64,000 bases of DNA from Nephrocerus scutellatus (GCA_947095585.1 OX352762.1:27566669-27630668), one strand, 5' to 3'; shown: positions 11,646 through 23,994, numbered from the stretch's first letter. The notes: a model not told the origin generated them from the letters alone. Translations and numbers: made by a program.

Positions 11646-13084
11646 AACATTTCAAAAAAGAAACGCGAAGCTTCTATGACAACTGCTATCGAGTTTTTCG
11701 TAATTAAATGCGAAAGCGACTAGAGATTATACCGAGGAGTACAAGAACGAAAAAAATGCCAAAAACATATATAAGTGGATACAATTCTTCTTGTGGTGCT
11801 ATAATTAATTTTCTTAAACAAGATTCTCTTATCCTTTGAAAAATCATTATTTGAAATTTATAAACCTCAAATAGTTTTTAACAATCAATTCCTGAAATAT
11901 AATTTTATCAATTGTCGAAATAGTATCAAATTACGAATGTTTGTACTCTGTTGTCCGATTTCATAGACTCCAAAGAGTTATACGAGTATTGTCAACCAGC
12001 AAATCCTTCACAACAGAAAAGTGGCAGCGGAATAGCTCAGGTTTTCACAACAAAAACAACAACGAAAAACATATTAAGTTTCCTTTTCTCAACGTATATT
12101 GTACAACATATCAAATATCTCCATACGCACGCACCCTTTGCTATGCACCCAATCTTCAAATGAGGATCTATGAGCGCAGATATTATGTATACATGTATGT
12201 ATGTGTTTACTCGTGTATCTGAGTAAACTGCTGGTTTGCTAGGACAACGATGAATTCGTTGCGGTAATAATTTATCGATGCATGTTTGTTTCGTCATTGT
12301 GTTGTAATGCAATATCCGTTTCTAGGTTCATTTTGATGTTATCCAAGGACTGAAGAATTTACTGGAGACATGACTCTTACTCGAATTTTAGTTACGTCAT
12401 ATTTTTAATAACAAAACTGCATGCGGAAGGGGAACGGATTTTGTTCCAGTATGGCAAGAAATCCAAAAACAAAATTTTTTTATTATTATAATTGATTTGT
12501 TTTTGTTCATTTTTATGAGTTATTTTTACTTTTATTGTGTCTTGCATAGTTGAAGTCCAATTTGCTTAGAGTTAAAAATTACATAGGTCCTTTATATTTT
12601 ATCCGGCCTATCGTCAGCGTTGGCGGTCAGCTATCAGCAGAGTAGGGCGAATAACACAGAATGCTTCAGAAATGCATGTGGCCGCAACTATCTCTGACTG
12701 GTGGAAGTGCGATCAAACCTCCATGTGGTGGCCGCTAGTAATTTTCCTCCAGTACAGGAAAAGCGAAATTATCGGGCTAGTCCCGTCAAAGTAAGCCAAT
12801 AACCGCTGAAACGTCTGCCCTCTTGAAACTATAACTATAAAAATTGATTTAAAAGTTTTTCGGTTGAGTAATAAGAAACACTTTGCCGCAGTCTATCGGA
12901 AGATATTTGTGTCTCACCTGTTGTACCAGAGGGTAGCCATTAGGAGCCATTACTTTTCGTCTATTTATTGAAATTCAAAAAATTTTCTCTGACTTTCCAT
13001 GGGTTTTTTCGCGGGTGATCTTTAATTGTGCCGCGAGATTAAAATCTTAGAAGATGCTTTCATGATCCACAATTTAACAACGAC
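11646..13084. other. No gene recognised
   Basis: AT-rich sequence with short overlapping frames on both strands at 11.94-12.3 kb that show no domain. The stretch at 12.6-12.8 kb ('gcagagtagggcgaataac...') is less AT-rich but has no readable motif. Confidence 0.5.
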
Positions 13085-13713
13085 CCCGGTGCCCGATCAC
13101 TTCCAAATTTTTACAAAAAGCTTTGGTCGCATCGGAGACCCATAATGCGTATAAAATTTGAAGAAAATCGGGTAAATTTTTGTAAAATATATTTATGGGA
13201 GCCCCCCGACACCGGGGTCCGAGGGAACATGTTAACAAAAAGTGTTGTCATCGGAGATATACATGTGTGTAACCATACTCATATGTAATGAGTCATCTTC
13301 TAAAAATAAACTACATGTGCAATCATGTACCTACACACAACCCGAACAAACAAAAGACTACATTTTTGACCAGTACATAATGATGTAAATTTATAGTCGG
13401 TTATATTTAAAATAATCTAATTAGTCTTACAGCCTAAAAGTATGCAATTCTTAATTCTAATTTGATGGCTATTTTTGGCTATTTATCTTAGGATTCCTAT
13501 CCCATTATCTTCGCTACTAACTACTTTTCGTAACATTACATCCAGCTTAATTCTGTTCGTCCCAAACAGATTCAGCACTCCTTCTCATATTGTACCTTGT
13601 TTATCTGTCGATGTGAACAACTTTCGGGCTTTAAGAAGTGGGTTAAAAAGTGATCACAAAATTCTACTCACCAGCCAGCCACGGGCACGCGAAGTTATTG
13701 TAGAGAATTTAAA
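13085..13713 (-). mobile_element. Mini-me/Helentron-like element split by an LTR fragment
   Basis: Two internal units lie at 13085..13280. The conserved end (GGGCT...GTGGGTTAAAA, CCAGCCAGCC, acgggcacgcgaagtt, tagagaatttaaaa) lies at 13624..13713. Between them is a fragment of the same LTR family seen at 50.5 and 52.1 kb. The outer 'acaaccca' end is missing. Confidence 0.65.
13281..13623 (-). mobile_element. LTR-retrotransposon fragment (LTR end plus internal sequence)
   Basis: 13281..13535 matches the right part of the solo LTR at 50511..51177, including 'gtcttacagcctaaaagta' and 'aactacttttcgtaaca'. 13536..13623 matches the internal sequence next to the LTR at 52641 ('cttaattctgttcgtcccaaacagattcag'). 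It is truncated inside the LTR. Confidence 0.7.
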
Positions 13714-14215
13714 AAGGACCAGAGTCCAGAGACTCAACTGCTGAAACTATTTTTAAATACTAAGTTTACTATATAATCTAGTGGCATAATTACTACTGCT
13801 AGCTACTAAAAGAACTGCTGTAAACTATAGGCGAGTTAATAGAAAACGGCAATTGTAATTCAATTCCTGTGCTAGCCCAGATCATTTACATTGCGTTCGT
13901 ATATAGGTGTTGAGTACTAAGGAGTCATAACTTATCTCTTAATACAGTGGTGTCCAAAAAGATGTTACCACCAATATGGTACAACATAATTTTAAATTTT
14001 TATTCGTTGCAGACTAGATATCGCCACCAAATCTACGTTGAAGAGTGAAAGAAGGTAGCAGCTTGGATAAGAAACAAAAAACAAAATTTCAGGAATGGTT
14101 TCATAAGAATCCTCCAAAAAGTTAATCCCATATAAGTGGTAACATCTTTTTGGACACCCCTGTGTATGAAAATATCTAGCCCAATTTATCATTATTATTA
14201 TAATAAAAAAATATA

Positions 14216-14722
14216 AGAAAACAACCCATACAAATTAAAATTTTTCTTGTAAATTCTCTAATTGGGGATACACACACACACACACACACACACTTCGGGC
14301 TCGTTTTGTGGCAAAATCATTTACAAATGACGCAGCGGCAGCGAACAGCGCTGCTCACAAAGCACAGAGCTCATACTTTGTCCGTGATCTGATGCGATAT
14401 AGCGATATTTAAAAATTGTATATTGAGGTCCCCAAGGGGCAGATCGCTCCAAATTTTTACAAAAAGTGTTTTCCATCGAAGACACACATGTGTACAAAAT
14501 TTAAAGAAAATCGGGTAAATTTTGTAAAATATTTGTATGAGAGCCCCCCGACCCCGCGGCCCGAGGGGCCTCAAATTTTAGTAGAAAGTGTTGTCTTGGG
14601 AGATATACATGTGTGCAAAAAAAATCGGGCTGTAGGAAGTGGGTTAAAAATTGATCACAAGATTTGGCCAGCCAGCCAGCCAGCCAGCCACAGGCAAGTG
14701 AAGTTAATATAGAGAATTTAAA
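14216..14722 (-). mobile_element. Mini-me/Helentron-like element, complete
   Basis: One of the cleanest copies. It has the outer block aacccatacaaattaaaattttt, the subterminal aaattctctaat and a (CA)n run. The hairpin GCAGCG-AACAG-CGCTGC lies at about 14337-14355. Internal units follow with 'acaaaaagtgtt...catcgaagacacacatgtgt', then (CCAG)5, 'aggcaagtgaagtt' and the inverted subterminal 'tagagaattt'. There is no coding capacity, so it would be mobilised in trans by an autonomous Helentron. Confidence 0.75.
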
Positions 14723-16744
14723 AATTAGTAAAATTTGAAATGCTTAGCCACCGGGATTCAACGCAACGCCAATAGTTAACTTTAGACTCTTTCAATGTAG
14801 TGCTTGCAAGCACGCAATGCTTTCGATGTATTATTGAGGCATCTTCAAGTGTTCTCAGATATATCACGTATCAAATTTACGAGCATTTGTAATTTTTCAA
14901 TAGTTGCGAGATACACGGACCGCAGATACCAAAATCTTTGTAGGTTCTTCGTCTCAAAAATTAAAGTCAATTTTATATTCAGTAAAATTGAAATACCAGA
15001 TGTGGCTGGCTGCAGCCTGCAAAATGTATAGTAAACATAGTAAAAGTAGTATATAGCAGGTATTTACATATGTATATATGTATGTCAGTGAAAATATTGT
15101 CCGCCGAGTATCTGATGATGAGGATGAAATTGATACCACGCGGACAACTAAATGCCATGAAATACGCAAATAATTACTACGTCGAATACTACGTGCTCGC
15201 CGGCTCAACGTTTTCGTCGTCTTAAATTTCAAAAGTCGTAAATCTCAACTTGTCCAGTGGCGGTCAACAGAGGGTGTTAAAAAGTGAGGGCGAAAGAATG
15301 ACGAGATAAGAGAATGTTAAGATAATAAAAAGAAAGACAAAACACAAACAAATTATTTTCAGTAATTTTTTGCATATCATATACGTAGAAAGGTAGCAGT
15401 GTAGTAGTAGTAGTAGATATCTGTTAAACAAGGAGCAACATAAGAAGGACAAATATCTGCAGACATCTGAGGCTGCTCAGTTCAGGTAGAGACGAATCAT
15501 ACATTTCATATTTTAATTCATGGATTTTTCCCATTTAGTTCCAATTTCATGGAGTACAAATCAGAAATTGAAAACCCAACATAAATAACAAGCAAAGTGG
15601 AGAGAAAAATGTAATAATACCTGCTGCATACAAGAATATGCACATGAACATGCAAACAAACACACACATATATGTATGTATCCACTTATTCAAATAACGC
15701 GATAAACGCGAAAATGACGAGGTCGCACCTGAATTGAAATCGATCTGCGCGACACCACTCTGCAGAGGAGGCGCGCTAAGTCTCCTTTGAGGTGTCATTT
15801 GTTATGTGAATTCCAGTTAGAATCGCAGATTAATACGTTTCTATTTATGTGAATAATTACATATGTATGTATTATTAAAGTATCTGCGTTGTTTCGTTGT
15901 TCTTTTCTGGAGTTGTTGTTGTTATTGCTGTAGATAGAATGCCCACCATACCGCTTGACTAAATGCTTGGCGAGAGTCTAAGAATAATGTTTTAATCAGA
16001 TATTAGATACCAGATATCAATTTGCATTTGTTTTTAAATACTTAAAATGGGGATTGACGCTGTAGACACTACGCTCGTTGGATAAATGTTAGGAATCATT
16101 TTGAAACTTAAAACCATCCGATATGCAGGATGTATGAGTATATCTGCGTTTTTGCAGTCGGAATGTGGAAGTCTAGCTGGCCAAGCCGAATCAATGACAA
16201 ATCGATGGTTCGTTTTAATAAGAACTACCTTCCAAAAAAATGTTAAAAACCTTTTATTGTGGCTTTTGACTTTTAAAATGAAATAAAATCAGTCGACGAG
16301 ATAGCACGCTTATAACCTTTTTGTGGTGTTGGCAGTTAATCAGGTGCGATACCTTGGTATTAACATGAGCGAGCGCATGAACTTCTTTGTGCAATTACCT
16401 AGAATGAAACAAATATTTTAATACGAGTATTTGCAGAAAAAACGACAACAATAACTTCCTCACAAAGGTTAACGCCATCGGTCAAAACGGTTGAGTTCTG
16501 TCGAAAAGAAATGGGTGAAAATTGGGCAGGCATTCGAACTCGATTTTTTCTCTCGTATGGGCCTATTATATCAATGTAATCAATATGTAGCAGTTTGAAA
16601 GAATTTAATTAATTCTCTATTTATATGAGCGCATAACGATGACAGTGGACAAATTATTAAAATTTAATCATGTCCTTTATTTAGATAATTACTGACGATG
16701 TTACATGATGCTTACATCGCCTTGCAAAATTAATCGAGTTATTA
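14723..16744. other. No gene recognised
   Basis: Short frames only. The 15.1-15.8 kb part has local microsatellite runs (atgtat, tagtag) but no shared repeat or domain. Confidence 0.45.
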
Positions 16745-16860
16745 ACTATGGGTGTATCCGTTAAGGTGGCAAATACTTAAAGGGATGACTCCTTGGTTAA
16801 TTTCATGAAAAAAAATCGTATGGGAGGGGGTTCTATTTACCGTACCGTTATCAGGTATGA
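16745..16860 (+). repeat. Single arm of the long-TIR element
   Basis: The block 'tgtatccgttaaggtggc', 'ggcaaatacttaaaggg' and 'ctccttggttaattt' is shared with both arms of the element at 34127..35578. No inverted partner was found nearby, so this is a solo or truncated arm. Confidence 0.6.
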
Positions 16861-17689
16861 ACGTACCAAGGTGCTAACGTCGACTCGACCACTATCTTGT
16901 TGGTATGCTGCTCGGGACCAAGCTTTCTTGGTTCGAGCAACCGCGAATCAGATTTGAGTTTGTCTGTCGGCTGTCCTTTGCAACGAAAATACCAGAAACA
17001 ACTCTGGTAAAGTAGTAGCACTCGTCCTTAATGTAGCCAGAGTAAAAGTGTTCATTTAAAAATTTTGTCATTAGTATTCCTGACTCAATCTAAGACAGTA
17101 GTCGTTAAGATAGACTGGTTTGATTATGAATGTAAGCTTTCTAGTGAACGTTAAAATGGTGCTTATGATGTAGCAACAATCAAAAAACAGAACGCTGGCA
17201 CGCAAAGTAGAAGTAAGAGAGCTCAGGAGATATGAAAAACAGAACAGTGGCGAATGAAAGTTATCCCAAAGATTCCGCGGTATGGCGCAATATACACCGC
17301 GTTGAAAAAAAAACAAAGAGGTAATCGCCGATCTCGAAAGCTCATAGAAGATACAACATTGTTTCGTTGACTCGTCCGAACGTTACTAGATGTTGAGATC
17401 GTGCAAAGAATTAAGAATATTTTTGGGGAGCAATAAGTGAAAGTTTTGATTGTTTTTATATATGCATGCTATTATCCGGCGCTATCAACGTTTTACCTAT
17501 ATTCCAATGAGAAAGAAATCCTTTTCAATTAGCTTTGTACAAATTGAAAAATATCCTAACGACCCTTAGAATCCTTTTCTGAACAAATGCCTTAAGTGGG
17601 AATCACCGTTAGTTTTCACGTTACCCCGAAACAGTTTGAAAAAAATACATAAAACGACTACAAAACAGGAGTAACATTTATTGGGTACG
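16861..17689. other. No gene recognised
   Basis: The - strand frame at 17071..17316 has no recognisable domain. I see nothing else. Confidence 0.4.
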
Positions 17690-17830
17690 GCAGTGACACC
17701 GGACAAGCCTACGATGGTAGTATGGCGGATGTCTAGAAGGATGCACAGAGTTTAGGCATGCCTGGATAACATAGGCTCGGAATTGGAACCGATGGAGAGA
17801 TTTATTGCGGGAGGCAGGACGAAACCCGGG
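17690..17830 (+). pseudogene. LINE polyprotein C-terminus scrap
   Basis: Across frames the + strand reads DAQSLGMPG, RLGIGTDGEIYCGRQDE. This parallels the TTQSLAMPNW...RDRWRDFLREA end of the reverse transcriptase at 35.7 kb. It is heavily decayed. Confidence 0.45.
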
Positions 17831-17999
17831 TTGTAATATGATAATGTTTTTTTTTATAGTATGATGCAATGTGATTTTACATTTGTGAATTTTTAGCTAC
17901 CAAAAAACTTTGTGTCTAGCAGCTATTTACCCAACGAAACTATCGAAATCCGCGAAATAAAATAAAGATTGTTCTCAAGACCTTATTCTAAAAAACTTA

Positions 18000-18600
18000 C
18001 TTGACTTGATGTTGTATGTCGTTTTCAACTTGTTTGAGTTCGTTTTTGACAACTTTCACACGTCCTTGTGAGCTGATATTTTGTGCAGAGCTTAGTGTCA
18101 TGAGTCATTTCTGATTGTCGCATGTGGCGCCTGACTGTGATTGTTGTCTTGTGATCAATTTTTAATGTATATTTCCGGTGACAATGCTATCTATTAAAAT
18201 TTGATTGTAATCGGCCCGCGGGGTCACGGGGCTTCCATACAACTTATTTTCCCCCCGCATCGTATCATTTCATACTATTTATAATGACTGTGTTCTGTGT
18301 GCGTTGTCTGCTGTGATTTGTGGGCAGCGCTGCATGTTTTACGATTGGGGTTGTTAGTTGTTGGGTTGCAGTGCTATATATGTGTTTTTATATTCAGCAT
18401 TTATAGTGGAATTCAGTATACTTTTGGTTATTAGAGAATTTACATAAAAAAATTTAATTTTTATGTTTTTGTTGTTTTTTTTAACTTCTTTGAAGCCATA
18501 TTTGTACATCTTTTACACGTCCTAGAGAGCTGATATTTTGCGCACAACCCAGTCTCATGGGTCATATCTTATTGGCAGCGTGTTACGCGTGTAAACGTTT
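18000..18600 (+). repeat. Family-B repeat pieces around a mini-me-like copy
   Basis: 18000..18120 and 18484..18600 share the block 'cacgtcct(ag/tgt)gagctgatattttg', which reappears inverted in the 33.9 kb and 40.6-41.2 kb minisatellites. They flank a mini-me-like element, which suggests that element inserted into a family-B repeat. Confidence 0.5.
18145..18482 (+). mobile_element. Mini-me/Helentron-like element, 5' microsatellite lost
   Basis: This starts at 'ttgtgatcaatttttaatgta' and runs through 'tttccggtgacaat'. It then enters the 3' domain ('tgactgtgttctgtgtgcg', 'gggcagcgctgc', 'agtatacttttggttattagagaatttacat') that is shared with 38291..38686 and 62812..63062. The microsatellite and opposite terminus are absent. 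Confidence 0.65.
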
Positions 18601-18659
18601 TTACATGTTAAAATAACACAATAAAAATAGAAATAATCGCGCAACACCTTAACCACATT

Positions 18660-19205
18660 TTTGTGCCCGATAGGTGACGCTGGAGTTGAGATGTCATCAC
18701 TTCTAAACAACTGGACGTACCGAAGCCATGTTCACACCATATGTTCGTTTGGTACTGCGATAAGTTTATGTGTTTTTGTTGACCCGATAGGTGGTGCTAG
18801 AGTGGAGATATTAATAAAAATGTGGTTTGGCGTTTGATCTATTGGTTCAAATATGTGTTACCTCATCACGAATAAACCACTAGACATATTGAAGCCATAT
18901 TCACACCATATGGTTGATTAGTGCTCCTTAAGGTTTATCTCTTTTTCGAACCTGGTAGGTGGCGCTGGAGTCGAGATATTTTTGAAAAATGATTGTGTTT
19001 ACACATATGTGTAACCTCATCATGCCTAAACAACTGGACCTATCTTAGCACACCGTATGTTCGATTGGTACTCCGATAAGTTGATTTTTTTTTGACCCGG
19101 TAGGTGGTGCTGGAATTGAGACATCATCACGCATAAATCACTGGACGTATCTAATCCATATTCACACTATATGTTCGTTTAGTGCTTCCATAATATATAT
19201 TCACA
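18660..19205 (+). repeat. Degenerate tandem repeat, about 110-170 bp units
   Basis: At least four units each contain 'acccgataggtggcgctggag' variants (18668, 18781, 18951, 19097), then 'tcacaccatatgttcgttt'. Units differ by substitutions and small indels. A reverse-oriented relative ('gcgctacctatcgggtcc', 'cagcgccacctagcggg') lies at about 32185-32315, so the unit belongs to a dispersed repeat. Confidence 0.65.
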
Positions 19206-19442
19206 AAAATGTTATTAGTTTGGTTATTAGTTATATTTTTTTACATAGTGTTGTGAGGCAAGTTTTGTCGTATTTTTTGATTATAGGCTATAGGAAATTT
19301 AAAATGGTAATATCAACCACCCCGGTGGTAAAAGGAAAGGGGGCTTATGTGAAGCGCCCGGGAACAGCTTGTAATAGTATATACAGGTTATTCGCGTATA
19401 TATAGGTTATTCGCGGAAAGGAATACTATTTTTTTTATTATA

Positions 19443-20023
19443 TCGGGTGTTTCAACAGGTGCGCTTCAACTTTTCTCCGATAGGGACGGCGAACGACGCC
19501 ATATTTTTTATTGTTCTTTTGTCATTTGGAAACTTCATTAGTATACATTTGATCATGGAACGCTACACATGTGAACAGCGATTGCAAATCGTGCAAATTT
19601 TTTATCAAAATAATCGTTCTGTTGCCGCTACTTTAAGAGCATTACGGCCATTTTACGGTCCATTTAACAAGCCAGCCCGTTCGACAATCGACCGTATAGT
19701 AAAGATCTTGGCCTACATTCGTATAAGATCAAGCTGACACAACAACTAAAGCCGTTTGACCATTTGAAGCGACGCCGATTCGTGAATTGGGCTCAAGAGC
19801 AAATCGAAAATGATGCAGATTTTCACCGAAAAATCATCTTCAGCGATGAGGCTCACTTCGTAGAACGTGCACGCGGTGGTCATGCAAAAGAAATCGAGTT
19901 TCATACTTAAATGCGTCATATGTATATGTTCAAATTCGTTAATAAAAAAAAAGTTAGTTCAAAAGTCGAACAGTTTGTGTTTTATTCAAAAAAAAGTTGA
20001 AGTGCTCTTATTGAAAAACCCTA
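19443..20023 (+). mobile_element. TA-flanked Tc1/mariner-superfamily deletion derivative (MITE-like)
   Basis: A 581-bp element bounded by TA on both sides. The left end (tcgggtgtttcaacaggtgc) and the reverse complement of the right end (tagggtttttcaataagagc) align over about 33 bp as terminal inverted repeats, both running into 'acttcaacttttt'. Inside are the transposase N-terminal HTH and one catalytic motif, but no C-terminal half. It is therefore non-autonomous. Confidence 0.75.
19555..19737 (+). pseudogene. Truncated transposase, N-terminal HTH domain
   Basis: From ATG 19555 the frame gives about 60 codons (MERYTCEQRLQIVQIFYQNN..., STIDRIVKI), a homeodomain-like helix-turn-helix typical of Tc1/mariner-superfamily transposases. 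After a frameshift near 19725 the next frame continues with LTQQLKPFDHLKRRRFVNW and IIFSDEAHF, the first catalytic Asp motif. It then stops at about 19910. The second and third catalytic residues are missing. A product from this ATG would be a DNA-binding domain only. Confidence 0.65.
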
Positions 20024-20299
20024 TACATTTTGGTTAAATGAAAGAGAATGGATCTAATGTTGTTAAATGGTTTATTTAATGTTACCAATTATGTATGGAA
20101 TATAATATCAAATAAAGGTTCGCCTCTGTTAGCCTAACAAATGACATTTTTAATTACATTTTGACACATTTCACCCGGTATTTCATTTATTTCATCAGAA
20201 TACTTTGAGTTACTCAGGGGTTCTGGTTTATTTGCATAAACCTTGCTCTTCAGGTATCCCAACAAAAAAAAACCGGGGGAGTCAAAACCGGCAACCGTG

Positions 20300-20810
20300 G
20301 AGGCCATTCAATATCACCATTTCTTGAGATAACTTGTTGTGGAAAGAGGTCTCGCAGTAAATCCATTGTAATTCTGGATGTATGCGTCTTCTTGGAACCA
20401 GCGATTAATCAAGGTCAAATTATTCAGTTCTGCCATCAAAGAGTTTTCAATCATGTCACGATATCGTTCGCCAGTGATAGGTACCGTTAAGCCATTTTCA
20501 TTTTCAAAGAAGTAAGGTCCAATGATTCCTCCTGACCAAATCAACGCCAAACAGTCACTTTTATGGAATGTAGTAAAGGTGACGCAAGCATAATTTTTGG
20601 GTTTTCCAATGCCAACAACCGACTATTTTGTTTATTCACATATCCGTTCAAATGAAAATCGGCCTCGTCACTCCTGAGTTTTTCCTGAAAATCAAGGTTG
20701 TCATGGACGAGTTTTAGCATAGTTCCAAAAGTTTGTACCCGAAAAACGAAGTTTTTTTTACATTTACGTATGAGTTGAACTTCATAACGTAGTGAGTATA
20801 AACTCAATAC
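20300..20810 (-). pseudogene. Transposase central fragment, same family as the MITE-like element
   Basis: On the - strand the frames read KLRSDEADFHLNGYVNKQNSR, VTVWR, ALIWSGGIIGPYFFENENG, ERYRDMIENSLMAELNNL, RWFQEDA. These are the blocks between the first and second catalytic Asp of a Tc1/mariner-type transposase. The FSDEA motif has become RSDEA, and the frame breaks at about 20545. It lies in opposite orientation to the element at 19443..20023. Confidence 0.7.
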
Positions 20811-20844
20811 TGCAGTTTTGAAAGACTTTGTCCTTTAAACTCGA

Positions 20845-21162
20845 CCCCCCGACCCGACCCGTGGGCCCGATTACTTCCAAATTTTTACAAAAAGTGTTGT
20901 GCATCGGAGATACACATGCGTATAAAATTAGAAAAAAATCGGGTAATTTTTTTTAAAAATTTGTATGGGAGCCCCCCGACCCCGAGCCCCGAGGTGCCCC
21001 AAATATTAATAGAAAGTATTGTCATGGGAAATACACATGTGTGCAAAGTTTGAATTAAATCCGACTTTAGGAAGTGTGTTAAAAGCTGATCACAAGATTC
21101 TGTCCACCAGCCAGCCAGCCAGCCAGCCACGGGCACGCGAAGTTAATATAGAGAATTTAAAA
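20845..21162 (-). mobile_element. Mini-me/Helentron-like element, outer end truncated
   Basis: One full internal unit ('acaaaaagtgttgtgcatcggagatacacatg'), then the conserved end unit, (CCAG)5, 'acgggcacgcgaagtt' and 'tagagaattt'. The 'aacccat' end is missing. Confidence 0.7.
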
Positions 21163-22741
21163 AGCAGACATTTTTAAACATTGTTGACTAACTAGTGTTA
21201 TCTTAAAACGGAGAAAGTTCTTAAGGAGTAGCTAATAATGTATATGCACCTCTATTCAAAGAAAGATCTAACTAACCAACAATTAAATTAGATAGATGCT
21301 TGAGTATTAAGCTTAATATCTCTGCATTCTTTTTTTCAGTACAGTACCCGTATATTGATATTAAATATAGTCTGCACGCTTTGGAAAATGTATATTAAAT
21401 TTCACAAACGTCGGTTATATTATGTATGGCGGTATGAAATGCACGGCGCGAATGCATTTGTCAAAATGACAAAATGACACAAGACGAAATTCTGTTCGTT
21501 TATCTGACATCATCATGTGTAATAAATGCTGCGATGCGAAATCCAAGCGGTTTCAGGACTGTGAGTGTGACGATGACGCGGACAGCAAAAGATCAAGCAC
21601 AGGGTGCCGTGGAACTTTATATCTTTTTCGTGCGTCTGAATATGATAATATCCTGAGAATATTATGTGTCATGGGGATTGTATGCGTTCGGCATTCAGTC
21701 AGTCCGTCAGTGCGTTATGTGTGCGGCGCGGTGTTATGTTTTGATATTATGATGCCCAAGGGTTCAATATACATACTCGTACATTAATTTCTGTTCGCAG
21801 TTGCAGCTTTTGTTGTACTGCCTCCTGCACTGCTCAATGCTGCTCTCGCTGGTCATTATAACATGGATAATAATATGCATCGTTTTTGCGATCGCATGCA
21901 TCATTCTTGTGCATTCGCACGCAATTTGGTTTGTATGCCTCGAATTCGATATCCTTTGGTAAAGTGAGAACCATCAAATGAATTTGCGCCTCTGTGAGTG
22001 TTTTCATACATACGAGTGAAAAGAGGAGATATATAACGGATAAGTTTATGTAACTTAATAAAACTTTGTTATGAAACGCCAAAGTGCCCAACCACTTCAA
22101 TGGTCCATTTGTCAAGTCTCGACAAGGTTTTCGTCGATTTAGCTAAAAAAAAAATCGCTCGGCCGTTAATCTTTACCTAAAAAATTAAAGCGAACACCAT
22201 GACGCAAACGCTTGATTCACTAAAACTTATTTTATCACGTTACAAAGTTTAAACCTTTTTGTTGATTTTTTTAGTCAAAAGTCTCAGTTTATCTTTAACG
22301 CAATGCTTTAAATTTAAAACTTTAAAAAAATCGTCATGATTTGGTGGATTGATATCGGGTTAAAATACACTTAAATACTCGATTTTTGATTCGAAATCAA
22401 CTCAAACGTGATTTCGACTTCGGTGTGTCTACGTTATTAAATGGCAAATGATCACCTAATCAGAATTTTTATTCTCTGCATTCACTGCATTTATTTTCAG
22501 AATATACAGTTGCTCTTTGATCCGTTTCAACAGCTTCAAAACGTTGGTCTAATTATTTTTAGACTATGTTTATTCAATAACTTGTTTTGGTTTGAATGAC
22601 AATTACACGTAAGTGTCCATATATCTGCGACCTATGGCATAAAACAACGAGTATGGAGTTATAAATTTGTGTTTGTCAATGCTTGTACTTATGAGCATCA
22701 GAATACAAGGTCCTAAGCGTTCAGTTATATACACGAGATAG
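21163..22741. other. No gene recognised
   Basis: Short frames such as 21515..21787 (+) and 21834..22115 (-) have no recognisable domain. There is no shared repeat. Confidence 0.45.
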
Positions 22742-23200
22742 TTAAAGGATTGCAGTTGGGAACAATGATGGATCTTCTGATCGCGGACGTGGCCAACATG
22801 TACTTTGTATTGCTTTTATGTTTGTGTGTATGTATGTGCAGTCCCAGATTTCGTGCCGTCTGCGCGGTCTGGATAAAAGCTTCTTGTATAGCTTTTGGAT
22901 TTCTATCAACGATGTCAATACCGTCTGGATGCCAGGTTGAAAAGGACTCACGTCAGTCCATCCCCTTGACGTAGCCCGTTATAGATGTTGAATGGGCTTG
23001 ATAGTGATCCGAATATATTTATTTGGCTTGCAACATAGGTCATGGTCAACCTACTTAGTCGTGTGAGTTTATTTTGGGCTTTAAAGTCCATACACAGATG
23101 TTGTAGTGCGTTTTGAAACTCTAATCTGACCATTTGTTGATTTGCCTGGGATGAAGCCACGCTTGTATGGGCTTATCGTATGGGACTATCTTGTCTTTTT
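22742..23200 (-). pseudogene. LINE reverse transcriptase fragment with motif C deleted
   Basis: Nucleotide-level relative of 36290..36895: it shares 'cccagatttcgtgcc', 'cccgttatagatgttgaatg', 'gggcttgatagtgatccg' and 'gatttgcctg(t/g)gatgaagcca'. Protein blocks include KLTRLSRLTMTYVASQI and GSLSSPFNIYNGLRQGDG. About 130 bp covering the YADD region is deleted. Confidence 0.65.
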
Positions 23201-23269
23201 TTATAATTCGCGCACGCGTAAAGGGGTTTGCACCCTTATAATGGTCGGCTATGTACTTGACACAGCGTG

Positions 23270-23990
23270 GTCGTTAAGAAACAGGAGGAGAAAAGAGGAT
23301 ATGTCTATGAGCTTGTGTTTTGAATGCGTGTGGTCCAAAGTGATGTGGAAAGATAGAGCTTGGCAGAGCGTTCCACATACGTGTTGTATGGTGGCGGCTA
23401 TTTCTCTTGAGTGAGCCGGTGGAAGAAACGATAAAACAGTGACAAGCAGGAAACATTACTTCGGCGTCCAAGCGAATCTATTGATTTCGCAATGTTTTCG
23501 ACAATGATAAGTTTTATCGGACGGTTTTGTATTCTATTAAGCTGATGCAAGGTAGTTTTAGGCACACCAGACAATTAACAATTGTACTCAAGTCAAAGCC
23601 AGATCAGACGGAGTGAAATATTTCTTGCACCGGGTTGCAGCATTTTTGGCGACGGTAAACATGTGGTCATTCCAATGAAGCTTGTCGTTAACGCATATAC
23701 CGATATTATGAGATTTTTAGTTTGCTCGATGCAAGTGCCAGGTCATGGGATTTAGGATTCGCTTAAACGACAGGAGACAGCATTGGGTTTTGGAAGCGTT
23801 AAATTCTACTCGATTGTTTTCTCCCCATTTTATTATGCTGTCTAGGTCAGAATTTAACGTGCTGAACATACGTAGTTGTATGAGTTCCACATGAGAAGTG
23901 GAGGAACGTACCTCAAACTTGTATGAGAAGCTGAGAGTGCTGTCGTCAGCGAAAGCATTAATTTAATTAGAAGTCACAGATAAGAGATCA
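23270..23990 (-). pseudogene. CR1/jockey-like LINE reverse transcriptase, C-terminal half
   Basis: On the - strand, near-continuous frames read INAFADDSTLSFSYKF (motif C, ADD intact), NSDLDSIIKWGENNRVEFNASKTQCCLLSF (motif D), then W-H-D-H thumb residues. They end with VLSFLPPAHSREIAATIQH and TRMWNALPSSIFP. This is the classic order of a CR1/jockey-like 3' half. In-frame stops and shifts make it a pseudogene. Related scraps are at 37.7 kb and 47 kb. Confidence 0.65.
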
Positions 23991-23994
23991 TTAA

